From contig NZ_JAHXBU010000092.1 of assembly GCF_020178975.1 (NCBI RefSeq), positions 310,001 to 374,000 of the forward strand: 64,000 nucleotides of DNA. Direction: 5' to 3'. This DNA is from Cesiribacter sp. SM1. Lineage in GTDB: Bacteria; Bacteroidota; Bacteroidia; Cytophagales; Cyclobacteriaceae. The number at the start of each line of letters is the position of its first letter. The first letter of the stretch is position 1. The notes under the pieces are model-generated. The model was not told where the DNA came from. It saw nothing but the letters and a program-made list of their open reading frames with translations, and searched no databases. A program made the position numbers and the translations under genes. Shown here piece by piece: positions 26,182-35,591 of this stretch.

Positions 26182-27288
26182 TCAGCCCTGCTTGTTGATG
26201 TTACCAGCATTTTCCAGTGTTACTGCCGCTTTAAAATTGGGCTGCCCTGCCAGGTAAAGCGTGCGTGAAGGAAAAGCAAAGGATATCTCCATCTTTTGAA
26301 ATTCTTCATAGATACGCAGATTGATGGCTTGCTGGATATCCATATATGTATTGTATTCTGAACTTAGCACATAATACACAATTTCATAAATAAGGCTGGA
26401 ATCTCCATAACTTTGAAAATGTACCCTGTCAAAACTTACCGGGTCCTGCTCCAGTATGATGCCTTTGATTACCGCTGGCAGTTGGGTTAACTTCTCCAGG
26501 GGAGTGTCATAGGTAACACCAACTTTAAAGAGCACCCGGCGCTGCTGCATTCGCTTAAAATTATGAATGCGGGAGCTGGTAAGATCGCTGTTGGCAAAAA
26601 CAAGCTGCTCTCCTGATAATGTTTTGATTCTTGTGGTTTTAATACCGATGTGTTCTATAACGCCATTCTTATCATCTACCACTACAAAGTCGCCTACCTC
26701 AAAAGGCTTGTCGAAGAATATTACAAAATAGTTGAAAAGGTCGCCTAAAATGTTCTGTGCCGCCAGGGCTATGGCAATACCCCCGATCCCAAGGCCGGCG
26801 ATGATGGCCGTAAGATCATAGCCCAGGTTATCAAACAAAAAAGCAAGGCCAATAAACCATATCACAATGTTGATGATCAGTTTAAGGCCGCCAAAATTGT
26901 TGACATCCTCCTCCTCATGATTTCTGCGTCTTAGGTAAGCAGTCATCAGGAGCACCACGGTATTTGATAAAAAACGTATCGCCAGAATGGTAATAGCTAT
27001 CGTTGCTCCTATCGCTATGATACGGGCTACCCTGGGTGATAGCACCAGGTAATTGAGCCCCATGTATAAGGCTCCTATATTGAGAATAGGAATACCAAAG
27101 CGATCAAAACTAACAACAACAAAATCATCAAAGCTGGTTTGGGTGCCCTCGGCCCATTTTTTTATACGACTAAGGATTACACTGCGAAAAGATTTAATCA
27201 GCAACAGAACAGCAACTGTAATTACAAAAGCAATAAGGTAATCCTGCAGGGTGTTTTGATAGAATGTTCTTTCCAGTACTTCGTTCAT
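26182..27288 (-). CDS. MscS-family mechanosensitive ion channel
   Basis: This 368-residue protein has four to five membrane helices in its first 200 residues. The pore-lining helix is 'GLGIGGIAIALAAQNILGDLF', with the small-residue spacing typical of MscS TM3. The beta domain follows ('NYFVIFFDKPFEVGDFVVV...GVIEHIGIKTTRIKTLSGEQLVFANSDL'), then the C-terminal alpha/beta region ('RRVLFKVGVTYDTPLEKL'). It should open under membrane tension to release osmolytes. It stands downstream of the DUF389 gene on the same strand (89 bp gap), within a group of stress genes. Confidence 0.94.
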   Translation of the reverse strand: MNEVLERTFYQNTLQDYLIAFVITVAVLLLIKSFRSVILSRIKKWAEGTQTSFDDFVVVSFDRFGIPILNIGALYMGLNYLVLSPRVARIIAIGATIAITILAIRFLSNTVVLLMTAYLRRRNHEEEDVNNFGGLKLIINIVIWFIGLAFLFDNLGYDLTAIIAGLGIGGIAIALAAQNILGDLFNYFVIFFDKPFEVGDFVVVDDKNGVIEHIGIKTTRIKTLSGEQLVFANSDLTSSRIHNFKRMQQRRVLFKVGVTYDTPLEKLTQLPAVIKGIILEQDPVSFDRVHFQSYGDSSLIYEIVYYVLSSEYNTYMDIQQAINLRIYEEFQKMEISFAFPSRTLYLAGQPNFKAAVTLENAGNINKQG

Positions 27289-27377
27289 TTCGGTACAGGT
27301 TCATTAAAAAAGCCAATATACAAAGGCAATTGCTTTTCCCTTCCTTCCCTGCCACATAATAAAGAAGAGTCCTCTCT

Positions 27378-29264
27378 TTACATTTTAATACCAATGGTTA
27401 TCTCCAGTTCTACTTCTTCATCCAAGAGGCTTTCTATTTCTGATTTCAGTTTTCTTAGCTCAACTTCATCAAGGGGTTTATCAGTAAAAATGGTAACAGA
27501 TAAGCGTAAGGGATCCATTTTCCGAATGCTCACATCCCTTAACACCATATGATCTATTGTGCGCCCATTCAGGTTTTGGGTGATCCTGGTTTCCTTTACC
27601 ATCCTTGAAAACCCAAAAGCCAGCGGAGCACTGATGCCCAGCATAAAAACGACAGAGATAATAAGACCTTTTTTAGCCAGCCTGAAGGGACTGAAGCCAA
27701 GAAAAAGAAAAGTAATGGCAGCGGCGAAAACAATGCCTGCCAGGTTCGTCATCAGGAGTAGTAATGCACCGGAAAATACATTCCAGTTCATCCAGCCCAC
27801 GCCTATGCCCGATACCGCCAGGGGCGGCACAAGGGCAACAGCAATGGCTACACCTGCAAGGGTCTTGGCAATTTCTTTTTTTGCATGGGCATAAGCACCG
27901 GCAATACCCGAGCCCACTGCTATCCATAAATCAAGCAAGTTAGGCCTGATCCGGCTTAGGATCTGTGAATTGCTCGCAGTTAAAGGTGTCATCAGCGTAA
28001 TAAGTATGGCACAGAGGTAGCCTACCAGCATACCATAGCCAATAGATTTCAGGCTGCTCCTGATCAGCATGTTATCCTGCCGCAGCACCCCCATGGCAAG
28101 AGAAATAATGGGCGACATCAGCGGGGCCAGTATCATGGCACCTATCACCACCGGCGATGAGTTTCCGAATAAGCCCAGGGTGGCAATAAAGGTGGAAAGA
28201 AACATTAGCACCAGGTAGCTGGAGGTTGGCCTGGCATTTTCCCTTAATGTGGTAAACAGATCTTTAAACTGGTCGGTGGTGGCATGGTTGATCAGCGGAA
28301 GCGGTCCCTTCAGTAGTTCATCCCTTTGCTCACCTATAGGCAACATCTGAACTTTAAAGACCTCTTTACTGCTTCCCTGGTTTATCGTTTTCAGGTGCAC
28401 TCCCGGAACCACCTGAATCACCTTAGGCACCACCTCCAGCTCAACCTCTTTTGCGCTCAGCAAGGCATTGTCAACAGAAAGGTTCATGGGCTCCTTGCTG
28501 TATATCTTAATTTTGTTCGTTCTGATATGTGCAGCAAAGGGAGGCAGCCGTGTATTTTTCTGTGACTGGAATAAGCTTACCAGCCCGAACTTCACCAAAC
28601 CTAATACACTTTCAGGTGCCAGTACCAGGCTGTTCATCATACCATCATTAGAAAAAGATTCTTTGATGATCTTTCTGGAAATCAAAGAACTGCCGCCGTG
28701 CTGAACGATGAACATACCGAGTGCAGCAGTATTAATCGTTTGCTTTTCCTGGTGGCCTTTTTGCTGAAATTCCAGGGTATACTGTTTCAGCTGTACACTT
28801 TTGAAAAGCCTGAAAAAGTTTTTAACCTTTCCCATTATTCGCCTGCTTTTTTTAAGCTCTGTGCTTCCATACACAAAGCTTAGCGACTGCCCTATCACTA
28901 CAGTATCAAAAGAAGGTCTTCCGTTCACCATCAGCATATCAACATGCTGGGCTGTATCTGTGTGGATGATGTTATTGACTGCCACTTCCAGGTCTTCAGA
29001 AATACCAAAGCCCAACCGTGCATTGAGCATAGCAGGATGTGGCAAAAAGCCAATTTTCAGTTTCCGGTCAATCACAATGGGTAGCAGTTCTTTCAGTAAC
29101 TCATCTGGCAGGTAGGTAACAATAAGATCATTGTCATCCAGGTGAATATCTATGCTGTTTTTGAAAGGTGCGTGAATTTTTAAATGCTGCTGAAAAAGTG
29201 GTATGATTTCATCTTTGACTGTTTCAGCCATAGACTCATCATAAAGCAGGACAATACTCTTCAT
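27378..29264 (-). CDS. DUF389 membrane protein with lipid-kinase-like N-terminal region
   Basis: This 628-residue protein starts at the ATG at 29264 (the codon before it is TTG). Residues about 1-310 resemble the fold of diacylglycerol/sphingosine kinases: 'MKSIVLLYDES', 'VTYLPDELLKELLPIV', 'GFLPHPAMLNARLGFGI', and near 265-300 'NKIKIYSKEPMNLSVDNALL'. The GGDGT nucleotide-binding motif is missing, so catalysis is doubtful. Residues about 345-560 are a DUF389 domain with six or so helices ('NSSPVVIGAMILAPLMSPIISLAMG', 'IAVGSGIAGAYAHAKK', 'AGVAIAVALVPPLAVSGIGVG'). The last 65 residues are a small soluble domain. DUF389 function is unknown. Confidence 0.86.
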   Translation of the reverse strand: MKSIVLLYDESMAETVKDEIIPLFQQHLKIHAPFKNSIDIHLDDNDLIVTYLPDELLKELLPIVIDRKLKIGFLPHPAMLNARLGFGISEDLEVAVNNIIHTDTAQHVDMLMVNGRPSFDTVVIGQSLSFVYGSTELKKSRRIMGKVKNFFRLFKSVQLKQYTLEFQQKGHQEKQTINTAALGMFIVQHGGSSLISRKIIKESFSNDGMMNSLVLAPESVLGLVKFGLVSLFQSQKNTRLPPFAAHIRTNKIKIYSKEPMNLSVDNALLSAKEVELEVVPKVIQVVPGVHLKTINQGSSKEVFKVQMLPIGEQRDELLKGPLPLINHATTDQFKDLFTTLRENARPTSSYLVLMFLSTFIATLGLFGNSSPVVIGAMILAPLMSPIISLAMGVLRQDNMLIRSSLKSIGYGMLVGYLCAILITLMTPLTASNSQILSRIRPNLLDLWIAVGSGIAGAYAHAKKEIAKTLAGVAIAVALVPPLAVSGIGVGWMNWNVFSGALLLLMTNLAGIVFAAAITFLFLGFSPFRLAKKGLIISVVFMLGISAPLAFGFSRMVKETRITQNLNGRTIDHMVLRDVSIRKMDPLRLSVTIFTDKPLDEVELRKLKSEIESLLDEEVELEITIGIKM

Positions 29265-29503
29265 CAATAATTTTCTTAAGATAATCTACTAATACGTGTA
29301 TATGTTCTGAACAGCTTTAATAATCATTCCTGCTTTTATCGGCGGGGTACCGGAAAGGCGAGAAAGATCATTTTCAAGTATGCTCAATGTCATGGTTTTA
29401 CAATTTTTCAACATTTAAATTTCTTTACACGATTAGTGAAAAAATCGGTTTTACCCTCTGCTTATTTCACCAGAAATAAAGATGAGAACTAAATTTTTTA
29501 GCC

Positions 29504-30382
29504 ATGAAAACAATACTGATCGCAACCGACTATTCCAAAAGTGCTAATAATGCACTGGAATATGCTGCAGCCCTGGCAAAGGGCTTAAAAGCTAAGCTCG
29601 TAATATATAATGCCTTTAACCTTGCACTGGCACCAGCCACTGCTCCGGATACTTTTCCCGATGTTGATGACCTGATCAGGGAAAATGGGGAACGCATTAA
29701 TAGAATTGGTACCAGGATTTCAGAGACCTATGGCATTGTTGAGGAGTGTGTAAGCACCACCGACCTGGTACTGGATGGTTTGAGAAAGCAGGTAAAAAAG
29801 AAACAGGCAGACCTGTTGGTACTGGGGATAAAAAACAGATCAATGCTCACTAAAGTACTCGGCACCCTCACCACTTCGGTAATCAGGCACAGTAAGGTTC
29901 CTGTATTGGTAGTGCCTGAAGATGCCACATTCAGGGGAATCAGGAGACTGCTTTTTGCCTGTGATTATAAGTACCTGTCTGAAAACAGCAGACTGGAAGC
30001 AATCTATGAAATAGCCGCTGCTTATAAAGCCCAGGTACAGATACTGCATGTGGAGAAAGGCGATGGATTAATGATGCCTTCAACTACTAAAAAACAAGTA
30101 CATGGGCATGCTCCTAACATGGAAGAGCTGCTGCGGGGAATTAAACATACCTACCGCTTTGTACACGAAGAGAGTGTGCTGGAGGGTATAAAAAGAGGAC
30201 TGGAGGAATATCAGGCAGATCTATTGGTTATGGTACCGCATAAACCAGGATTCTGGTACTCCCTAATCCACACCAGCATAACCAAAGAAATGGCACTCAA
30301 CACGCATGTACCCCTGTTAGCTTTACCGGCCTTGGGCAAAGCAAAAACCAAAGCACACAAAGTAGCAGGGCTTGCACACTAA
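29504..30382 (+). CDS. Tandem universal stress protein (UspA, two domains)
   Basis: This 292-residue cytosolic protein has two UspA domains. Domain one (about 1-145) begins 'MKTILIATDYSKSANNALEYAAALA' and ends 'LGTLTTSVIRHSKVPVLVVPE'. Domain two (about 148-280) begins 'IRRLLFACDYKYLSENSRLEAIYEIA' and ends 'TKEMALNTHVPLLALP'. The classical G-2x-G-9x-G-S/T nucleotide loop is only partly kept. In Bacteroidota such tandem Usp proteins are common in stress islands. It diverges from the DUF389 gene and is followed by a small membrane protein. Confidence 0.92.
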   Translation: MKTILIATDYSKSANNALEYAAALAKGLKAKLVIYNAFNLALAPATAPDTFPDVDDLIRENGERINRIGTRISETYGIVEECVSTTDLVLDGLRKQVKKKQADLLVLGIKNRSMLTKVLGTLTTSVIRHSKVPVLVVPEDATFRGIRRLLFACDYKYLSENSRLEAIYEIAAAYKAQVQILHVEKGDGLMMPSTTKKQVHGHAPNMEELLRGIKHTYRFVHEESVLEGIKRGLEEYQADLLVMVPHKPGFWYSLIHTSITKEMALNTHVPLLALPALGKAKTKAHKVAGLAH

Positions 30383-30416
30383 AGGCAACAGTAGCCAGCA
30401 CATTAAATCTTTAGTC

Positions 30417-30806
30417 ATGAGAATCTTGCACAGGGGGAGTATTCTGGTCCTATTCTTTATTGGCTTTGCGGCACTTTGGGGCGGTATACCACTGGTACTA
30501 GATCCATCAGGAGTCCTGAACCAAATGCAGCTATCATGGCTGAACGGCTCCCCCTTTAGCAACTACCTGATACCCGGTATTTTTCTTTGCGTAGCCATTG
30601 GGCTTTTCAGCCTGATAACGGCTTTTTCTGGCATGCTTCACTCCAGGAATTATCCTTTTATGTGTACCACAGCTGGCGCTATCCTGCTGGCCTGGTTAAT
30701 CGTGCAGTTGCTGATTATTCCTGCTCATTCCTTGCTGCAACCTCTCTTTATGGTACTTGCTATTATCCTGCTGTTAACAGGCATCCTGGAAAAGGTAAAA
30801 TTATAG
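30417..30806 (+). CDS. Small four-helix membrane protein
   Basis: With the ATG at 30417 the protein has 129 residues and four hydrophobic segments ('ILVLFFIGFAALWGGIPLVL', 'YLIPGIFLCVAIGLFSLITAF', 'FMCTTAGAILLAWLIVQLLII', 'LLQPLFMVLAIILLLTGILE'). The frame can be extended to a TTG at 30372, but that would overlap the Usp gene. The family is not recognised. It lies 34 bp after the tandem Usp gene on the same strand and is probably co-transcribed. Confidence 0.7.
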   Translation: MRILHRGSILVLFFIGFAALWGGIPLVLDPSGVLNQMQLSWLNGSPFSNYLIPGIFLCVAIGLFSLITAFSGMLHSRNYPFMCTTAGAILLAWLIVQLLIIPAHSLLQPLFMVLAIILLLTGILEKVKL

Positions 30807-30875
30807 GGGGTTCAATGCTCCACCCTGCAGTGCTTAAGCAGACAAAAAAATCAGGAAGATTAACCTAAGGAATTA

Positions 30876-31259
30876 TCAGGCAGGTGCTAACGTATTAGAT
30901 TTTTTCCGCATGCGCATCAGTTCAGAGGCAAGCGCAATGTCTGGAATCCTTTCCCTTAGTCCCATTATCACCAGATCTGCTTTGTATTTAAGTGTTGCGT
31001 TTGCCAGCTCATTCAACAGCTCACCATTCAGTACCTCAAACCTGTAATGAGTGGAAGCCTCTTTTAGTGTACTTACTTCAAAACTTTTAAAGATCTTTTG
31101 AATATCCTGCTCCTGCTGCTTTTGCTCCGGTGTATTCACATACACCATCACCACTTCTGCTGGATGCTTCTCAAGGATACTGTTGGCATGGCGCACTGCA
31201 TTCTGCGTGGCGTTTGAAAAATCAACCGGCATCAAAATCATCTGTAGTTTATTCATCAT
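30876..31259 (-). CDS. Short single-domain universal stress protein-like
   Basis: From the ATG at 31259 the protein has 127 residues. 'MILMPVDFSNATQNAVRHANSIL' and 'ANATLKYKADLVIMGLRER' are UspA-like. It stops soon after the 'VIMGLRER' strand, so the C-terminal helix and nucleotide-binding glycine loop of a normal Usp domain are shortened or absent. A longer frame to 31325 adds a segment with no Usp character. It may be a genuine short Usp or a decaying gene. It is convergent with the small membrane protein gene. Confidence 0.7.
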   Translation of the reverse strand: MMNKLQMILMPVDFSNATQNAVRHANSILEKHPAEVVMVYVNTPEQKQQEQDIQKIFKSFEVSTLKEASTHYRFEVLNGELLNELANATLKYKADLVIMGLRERIPDIALASELMRMRKKSNTLAPA

Positions 31260-32116
31260 GAACCTCCTGTTAGCAATTTCACAAATTTCCCCTTTCAGCA
31301 TGTAAGAAAATATGACCAATATCACAATATCAAAATATAATCCTGCCTTTTTCGGCTGAATGAGCCGGTATATCTTTCAGTGGGCAATATGGTTCACCCT
31401 AATTTACAATGCCTTACAATAAATAATTACTAACAGGCAATGCAAAGGTGTTATTATAGGAAATGCTTAAGCATGTATGGTTTACTCCATTTGAACAACT
31501 ATTTATAGTATATAAGCACAGCAGATGGTAGTAATTCAGAATGATCAGTATTCTGCAGATGGGCGCAGTTTTGGGTGTAATGTGCACATTGGGCTTGAAC
31601 AGCCCCACATCCGCTGATAAGCTGCATGCCTGATATAAACCATTTTCTTCTAATTGCGCCCAGTTGACAAAGATCAGCTGCCATGCAGACTTTTATCATA
31701 TTTCCTTGATCAGGTCTTTCTTAATTTGAGGCATAGGCAATCTTTTATGCTGCTCTGGCTGCTAATAATTTTTGACTTGCCAGCCAAGTATAGAGCGCCT
31801 TCAGTTAATATCTGCCATTCTTGCATAACTCATCCGGCAATGGTTTGGCTGATATTTGGTTGTTATCCGTTTTGCATCAGCTGATGATGACGGACGCTCC
31901 ACAAAGTGATAGCAGTAGGCTATTCAATCGTTGCTTTTCAGGTGACCTGTCTTTGCACCTAGCTTTTTGAATTTGCTTCAGGCAGGTATGCATTTTTTTG
32001 TTTTCGAGCTTCGAAATTTTGCTGAGCATCCTGTAGAAGAATAAAGCTTGTGTATTGCAGGTAAGCAGCAACCAAAGACCAACAGGCTATACATTTTCAC
32101 TCAAACTTATCCCCTC
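31260..32116. other. Long intergenic region, no gene seen
   Basis: About 860 bases without a credible gene between two divergent Usp genes. Short ORFs of 60-76 codons on both strands show no recognisable family. The region is AT-rich with scattered short inverted repeats. It may hold long promoters or the remains of a lost gene. Confidence 0.45.
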
Positions 32117-32959
32117 ATGAAAAGCATTTTAGTACCCACCGACTTCTCGGAATGCGCCGTTTCTGCAACTAAGGCAGCCATTACGATTGCACAAAAAACT
32201 GGTGCAGAAATTCACTTTCTCCACCTGATATCAGTTCCTGAAGACTGGATGTACCTGATGGATTATGCTGAAAAGATGTATCCCGACACCCAAAGCAGGG
32301 TTAGGAAAGCCAGCATAGCCTTAAATAACCTTGTTTCCCAGGCCGATAAAGCAGGTGTAAGCGCCAAAAGGTTTATCTGCTATGACGAAAGCCATCTGGA
32401 AATACTACATCACCTGGAAAAACACGGCAATGACTTTATTGTAATGGGCTCCCATGGCATCAGTGGTTTTAAGCAGTTCCTGATAGGCTCAATGTCACAG
32501 AAAATTGCACGCCAGGCGCCTGTACCAGTGCTGGTGGTTAAAAATCCTGTTCAAAACTTCAGGCTCGCCAATGTGGTGTTTACCTCAGACTTTGGAGAAG
32601 AAGCACTACCGCAGTTCCAGGAGGTGGCAGCGTTCTGTAAAGCTGTGGAGGCTACCCTGCACCTGGTATACATCAACAGCCCTATGTATTTTACAGATTC
32701 AGAAACCATCAGCAGAAAGCTAGAGCAATTTTCTGCCCAGTGTCCGGAGCAGATCGGCTCGGTAAGCACATACAATTACCAGAGTCTTGATGGTGGCCTG
32801 GTGAGGTTCTGCGAACACCTCAATCCAGATCTGATCGCACTGATCATCCATGGCAGAAAGCCATTATTCAACAACCTGATCGACTATACCCTTAACTACT
32901 CCGGAAAGCCCGTACTAAGCATCAATAAAGAGGTGGTGAAAGCCCATGAGGTGGTTTAA
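32117..32959 (+). CDS. Tandem universal stress protein (UspA, two domains)
   Basis: From the ATG at 32117 this is a 280-residue protein. Domain one ('MKSILVPTDFSECAVSATKAAITIA') has the full Usp ATP-binding loop: 'VMGSHGISGFKQFLIGSMSQKIARQAPVPVLVV', matching G-2x-G-9x-G-S. Domain two ('NVVFTSDFGEEALPQFQEVAAFC' to 'SGKPVLSINK') is more divergent and lacks the loop. The frame is open to a non-ATG start at 32048 that adds no family sequence. A strong terminator follows at 33005-33055. Confidence 0.92.
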   Translation: MKSILVPTDFSECAVSATKAAITIAQKTGAEIHFLHLISVPEDWMYLMDYAEKMYPDTQSRVRKASIALNNLVSQADKAGVSAKRFICYDESHLEILHHLEKHGNDFIVMGSHGISGFKQFLIGSMSQKIARQAPVPVLVVKNPVQNFRLANVVFTSDFGEEALPQFQEVAAFCKAVEATLHLVYINSPMYFTDSETISRKLEQFSAQCPEQIGSVSTYNYQSLDGGLVRFCEHLNPDLIALIIHGRKPLFNNLIDYTLNYSGKPVLSINKEVVKAHEVV

Positions 32960-33004
32960 ACAGTTACAATGCAAGTTTACCTGAACGTTCTCATAAGTAG
33001 TTTG

Positions 33005-33055
33005 AAAGCAGGGAATGGCATTCCTGATTATATCTGGAATGCCATTCCCTGCTTT
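33005..33055. terminator. Long perfect terminator hairpin
   Basis: A perfect 20-bp inverted repeat (33005-33024 with 33036-33055, 11-nt loop) lies 45 bp after the tandem Usp gene. It ends TGCTTTT on the plus strand and has an AAAGCA start, so it can work in both directions. Confidence 0.88.
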
Positions 33056-33456
33056 TATCAATTGATTGAGGTAATTCAAGAAAAGACACTCACCCAGCAG
33101 CCAGTCCCCCTCAGAAACATTCCCTGCTTGAAATAACGTGCGTATGGATTAAAGCTAATGGTACTCTACTTGTTATCAACTTCTAGAGTCAAGTACAAGC
33201 CCTCATTCCCCTGAGGAGGGAGATCTGTTTGCTTTTACAGGTAGAATCACCATTCCTGTTTTTAGCTGACAGATCCCCACCTGCGCGGAGATGACGATTA
33301 AGGAGCAACTGACGCTGATGCTAATCTTTAGCTCACGTTAAAATATGTTGATGAACCCATCTAACAACGCACCAGCGCTTTTTTGATCCTGTCAATCAGC
33401 TCCTAATGCAATTTATTGGCTGTGGTTGTGGTTATCTGGTGAAAGGTTTTTGAGGA
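33056..33456. other. Intergenic region, no gene seen
   Basis: About 400 bases with no supportable gene. On the minus strand near 33345-33410 a short open stretch reads 'ELIDRIKKALVRC', too short to assign. Confidence 0.35.
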
Positions 33457-33735
33457 ATGAATCTGCAGGTACTTGCGTATTTTAAACCGGCTGATGGCTC
33501 GAAGTTCAGATTTTTTGTAAGTGACCATGAAAGCACTGTTGAAGAACCCAATGCCCTGACAGCTTATATGAGCATCAGAGATGTAATGAGGCTATTGCCC
33601 AATCTCCACATAGAATATGCCTTTGGATCATTTGTGGTAAAAGGCAACCAGGATTGTATTAAGCTGTTGGCGCACCTTTACCTTAAGGATCTGCTCAGGC
33701 CGGAAGACGCTAAAAGGCTCGAAAGCATCTGGTAA
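33457..33735 (+). CDS. Small hypothetical protein
   Basis: A 92-residue soluble protein of mixed alpha/beta character ('MNLQVLAYFKPADGSKFRFFV ... VEEPNALTAYMSIRDVMRLL'). The ATG is preceded by a purine-rich stretch (TTTTTGAGGA), which supports translation. No domain is recognised and there is no signal peptide or membrane segment. It is convergent with the next gene. Confidence 0.5.
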   Translation: MNLQVLAYFKPADGSKFRFFVSDHESTVEEPNALTAYMSIRDVMRLLPNLHIEYAFGSFVVKGNQDCIKLLAHLYLKDLLRPEDAKRLESIW

Positions 33736-33763
33736 AAAAGAAATAGGGTCTTAGCTGTCATAG

Positions 33764-34603
33764 CTATAAGGAAGCATCCTTCAGTTTCCTGTTGGCTTTG
33801 GTATGATTATACCTGGCTCTGTAAAAAATAAGTATATTTCTTAAACTCGCTGGAGTTAAATCAAGGTCATCTATTTTGAATTTGACCATTTCAGAACCAT
33901 TACTGAAGACCAGAAAATTACTGCGATTTCTGCCTGAACCTTCTACTGATGGCTTTTCATGATGGATTTGTCCCCACCTGTAAGTTTTCCCCTTGATTTC
34001 AATACCATGATTGCCAATTTTCAAAGGAATATCCCCTGATATTAATTTTCTGAAACATTTAAACCCAACATATCCGCCGTACACCATGATCATTAGCCCA
34101 AATATCCAGTTCTGCAAAGTAGTCAGGAGGTATATTCCCAGCACAAAGAAAATCAACATAATGACCATATAGGTAATCAAGGCAGACCTTGAATAACCGA
34201 TCTCATCTATTTCGGGAACAGACAAATCATCCTTAAACACTTTTTGCTGCTGCCTGATCAGATACTCCTGATTAAGCTTTTCCAGTAGCTTTCTTTCTTT
34301 GAAATTTCCGGTGTGGAAGCTGCTTTCTGACGAAACTAACCCCCTGTTAACAGCATAGAACTTTAATTCTGAATGATCTTCAACATTTGTTAATGCCCAT
34401 ACAAGCCACCTTGGAAGTGCATATTTCCAATACAACCAGGCAGCAGGGGGTGCTACAACAAACGCACCAGGCATAAACAAAAGTTTGTGAATCAGAGCAT
34501 TATCCGACAGGTAGTAAAGACATATTGCTACACCAACAAAGATCAGCAGTGTAGGCAAGCTAACAGCCAAATGTCCCTTGAACACAGCTTCTTTTGCTGT
34601 CAT
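33764..34603 (-). CDS. Hypothetical membrane protein with a PH-like C-terminal part
   Basis: This 279-residue protein has two N-terminal helices ('LPTLLIFVGVAICLYYLSD', 'KLLFMPGAFVVAPPAAWLYWKYALP') and two more near residues 140-185 ('ALITYMVIMLIFFVLGIYLL', 'WIFGLMIMVYGGYVGFKCF'). A C-terminal soluble part (about 195-265, 'IPLKIGNHGIEIKGKTYRWGQIHHEKPSVEG...FLVFSNGSEMVKFKIDDLDLTP') resembles bacterial PH-like domains that follow membrane helices. The family is not recognised and function is unknown. It stands alone. Confidence 0.65.
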   Translation of the reverse strand: MTAKEAVFKGHLAVSLPTLLIFVGVAICLYYLSDNALIHKLLFMPGAFVVAPPAAWLYWKYALPRWLVWALTNVEDHSELKFYAVNRGLVSSESSFHTGNFKERKLLEKLNQEYLIRQQQKVFKDDLSVPEIDEIGYSRSALITYMVIMLIFFVLGIYLLTTLQNWIFGLMIMVYGGYVGFKCFRKLISGDIPLKIGNHGIEIKGKTYRWGQIHHEKPSVEGSGRNRSNFLVFSNGSEMVKFKIDDLDLTPASLRNILIFYRARYNHTKANRKLKDASL

Positions 34604-34923
34604 TTTAATAAGCGTTGAGTAGATCTACGGCTGCTTGTTAAACAATATTTTAAAAACGATATCCAATCCTTAGGTGTAGTGTGTTCAGCAAAAATTACCT
34701 AATTCCATTAACATTCAGATGTTGCACTAACATACTACACTTGCCCCTCATAAACAAGACATTGAAGGTATACAGCTTTAGGGGTGGGCAAAATTAAGTA
34801 AATGAAGATTTACTGCCGACTCCAGGAAATAACAAGGACGAAGATTAAGCTACAACATATAACCGGCACCTGGTATTTTGTACCTCACAAGGTAATCTTT
34901 ATTGCAAAAGCTGTTGTTAAAGA
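34604..34923. other. Intergenic region, no gene seen
   Basis: About 320 bases between two minus-strand genes. No ORF with recognisable sequence and no clear terminator were found; it probably holds the promoter of the PH-like membrane protein gene. Confidence 0.35.
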
Positions 34924-35580
34924 TCAGCCTTTAGAAAATTCCTGCAGCAAGCTGAGGTTGAAATCAGGATTATCCAGTACTATCACATCACTGATGTCTC
35001 CCAGCACCTCGTCAATAAGACCGAAATTTTTAGCCTCCGGTGCACTCATGAACTTGTCACGCAGAAAGTAGGCTTCTATTTCTTTCCAGCTATGACCAGT
35101 ATTTTTGCCCATCAGGTAAAAGAGCTGCGCCTGCAGCCGCTCCTGTTCCCGGGTTGCAATGCGCACATCTTCGGTATAGCCTTTAGCGCCTCCTCCTGCA
35201 GGATGCATATGAATGGTGGCATGTGGCAAGGCGTATCGTTTACCTTTTGCACCGGCTGTCAGCAGAAAGGTACCCATGCTGCCTGTAAAACCAACCGAAA
35301 CGGTAGATACTGGCGCTGCTATCATCTGCATGGCATCGTAAATGGCCATGCCTGCATACACGCTGCCACCTGGGCTGTGAATGTAGAGGTTGATGGTTTG
35401 CTTGGAATCTATGCTGTTAAGGTACAGTAACTGGGCTACCACCACATTTGCCACGTTGTCGTCAATCTGGGTGCCCATAAAAATAATACGTTCTTTTAGC
35501 AGCAGGCTGTAAATGTCATAGGCCCGCTCTCCCCTGCCGTCGCTGTCGATCACCATGGGGATTACACTGTTTGTTATCAT
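34924..35580 (-). CDS. ClpP-family serine protease, probably a second ClpP
   Basis: This 218-residue protein has the ClpP fold and catalytic triad: Ser101 in 'VGFTGSMGTFLLTAG', His124 in 'ATIHMHPAGGG', and Asp in 'LRDKFMSAPEAKNFGLIDEVLGD' (about 177). The N-terminus ('ERIIFMGTQIDDNVANVVVAQLLYL') is also typical. The Ser motif has Gly-Ser where ClpP usually has Ala-Ser, and the segment after the catalytic His is two residues longer than usual. No clpX or trigger factor gene is adjacent. Instead it is the third gene of an ECF sigma operon (11 bp after the anti-sigma-like gene). It may be a specialised paralogue acting in that regulatory system. Confidence 0.9.
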   Translation of the reverse strand: MITNSVIPMVIDSDGRGERAYDIYSLLLKERIIFMGTQIDDNVANVVVAQLLYLNSIDSKQTINLYIHSPGGSVYAGMAIYDAMQMIAAPVSTVSVGFTGSMGTFLLTAGAKGKRYALPHATIHMHPAGGGAKGYTEDVRIATREQERLQAQLFYLMGKNTGHSWKEIEAYFLRDKFMSAPEAKNFGLIDEVLGDISDVIVLDNPDFNLSLLQEFSKG

Positions 35581-35591
35581 GTGCTGTAGAT

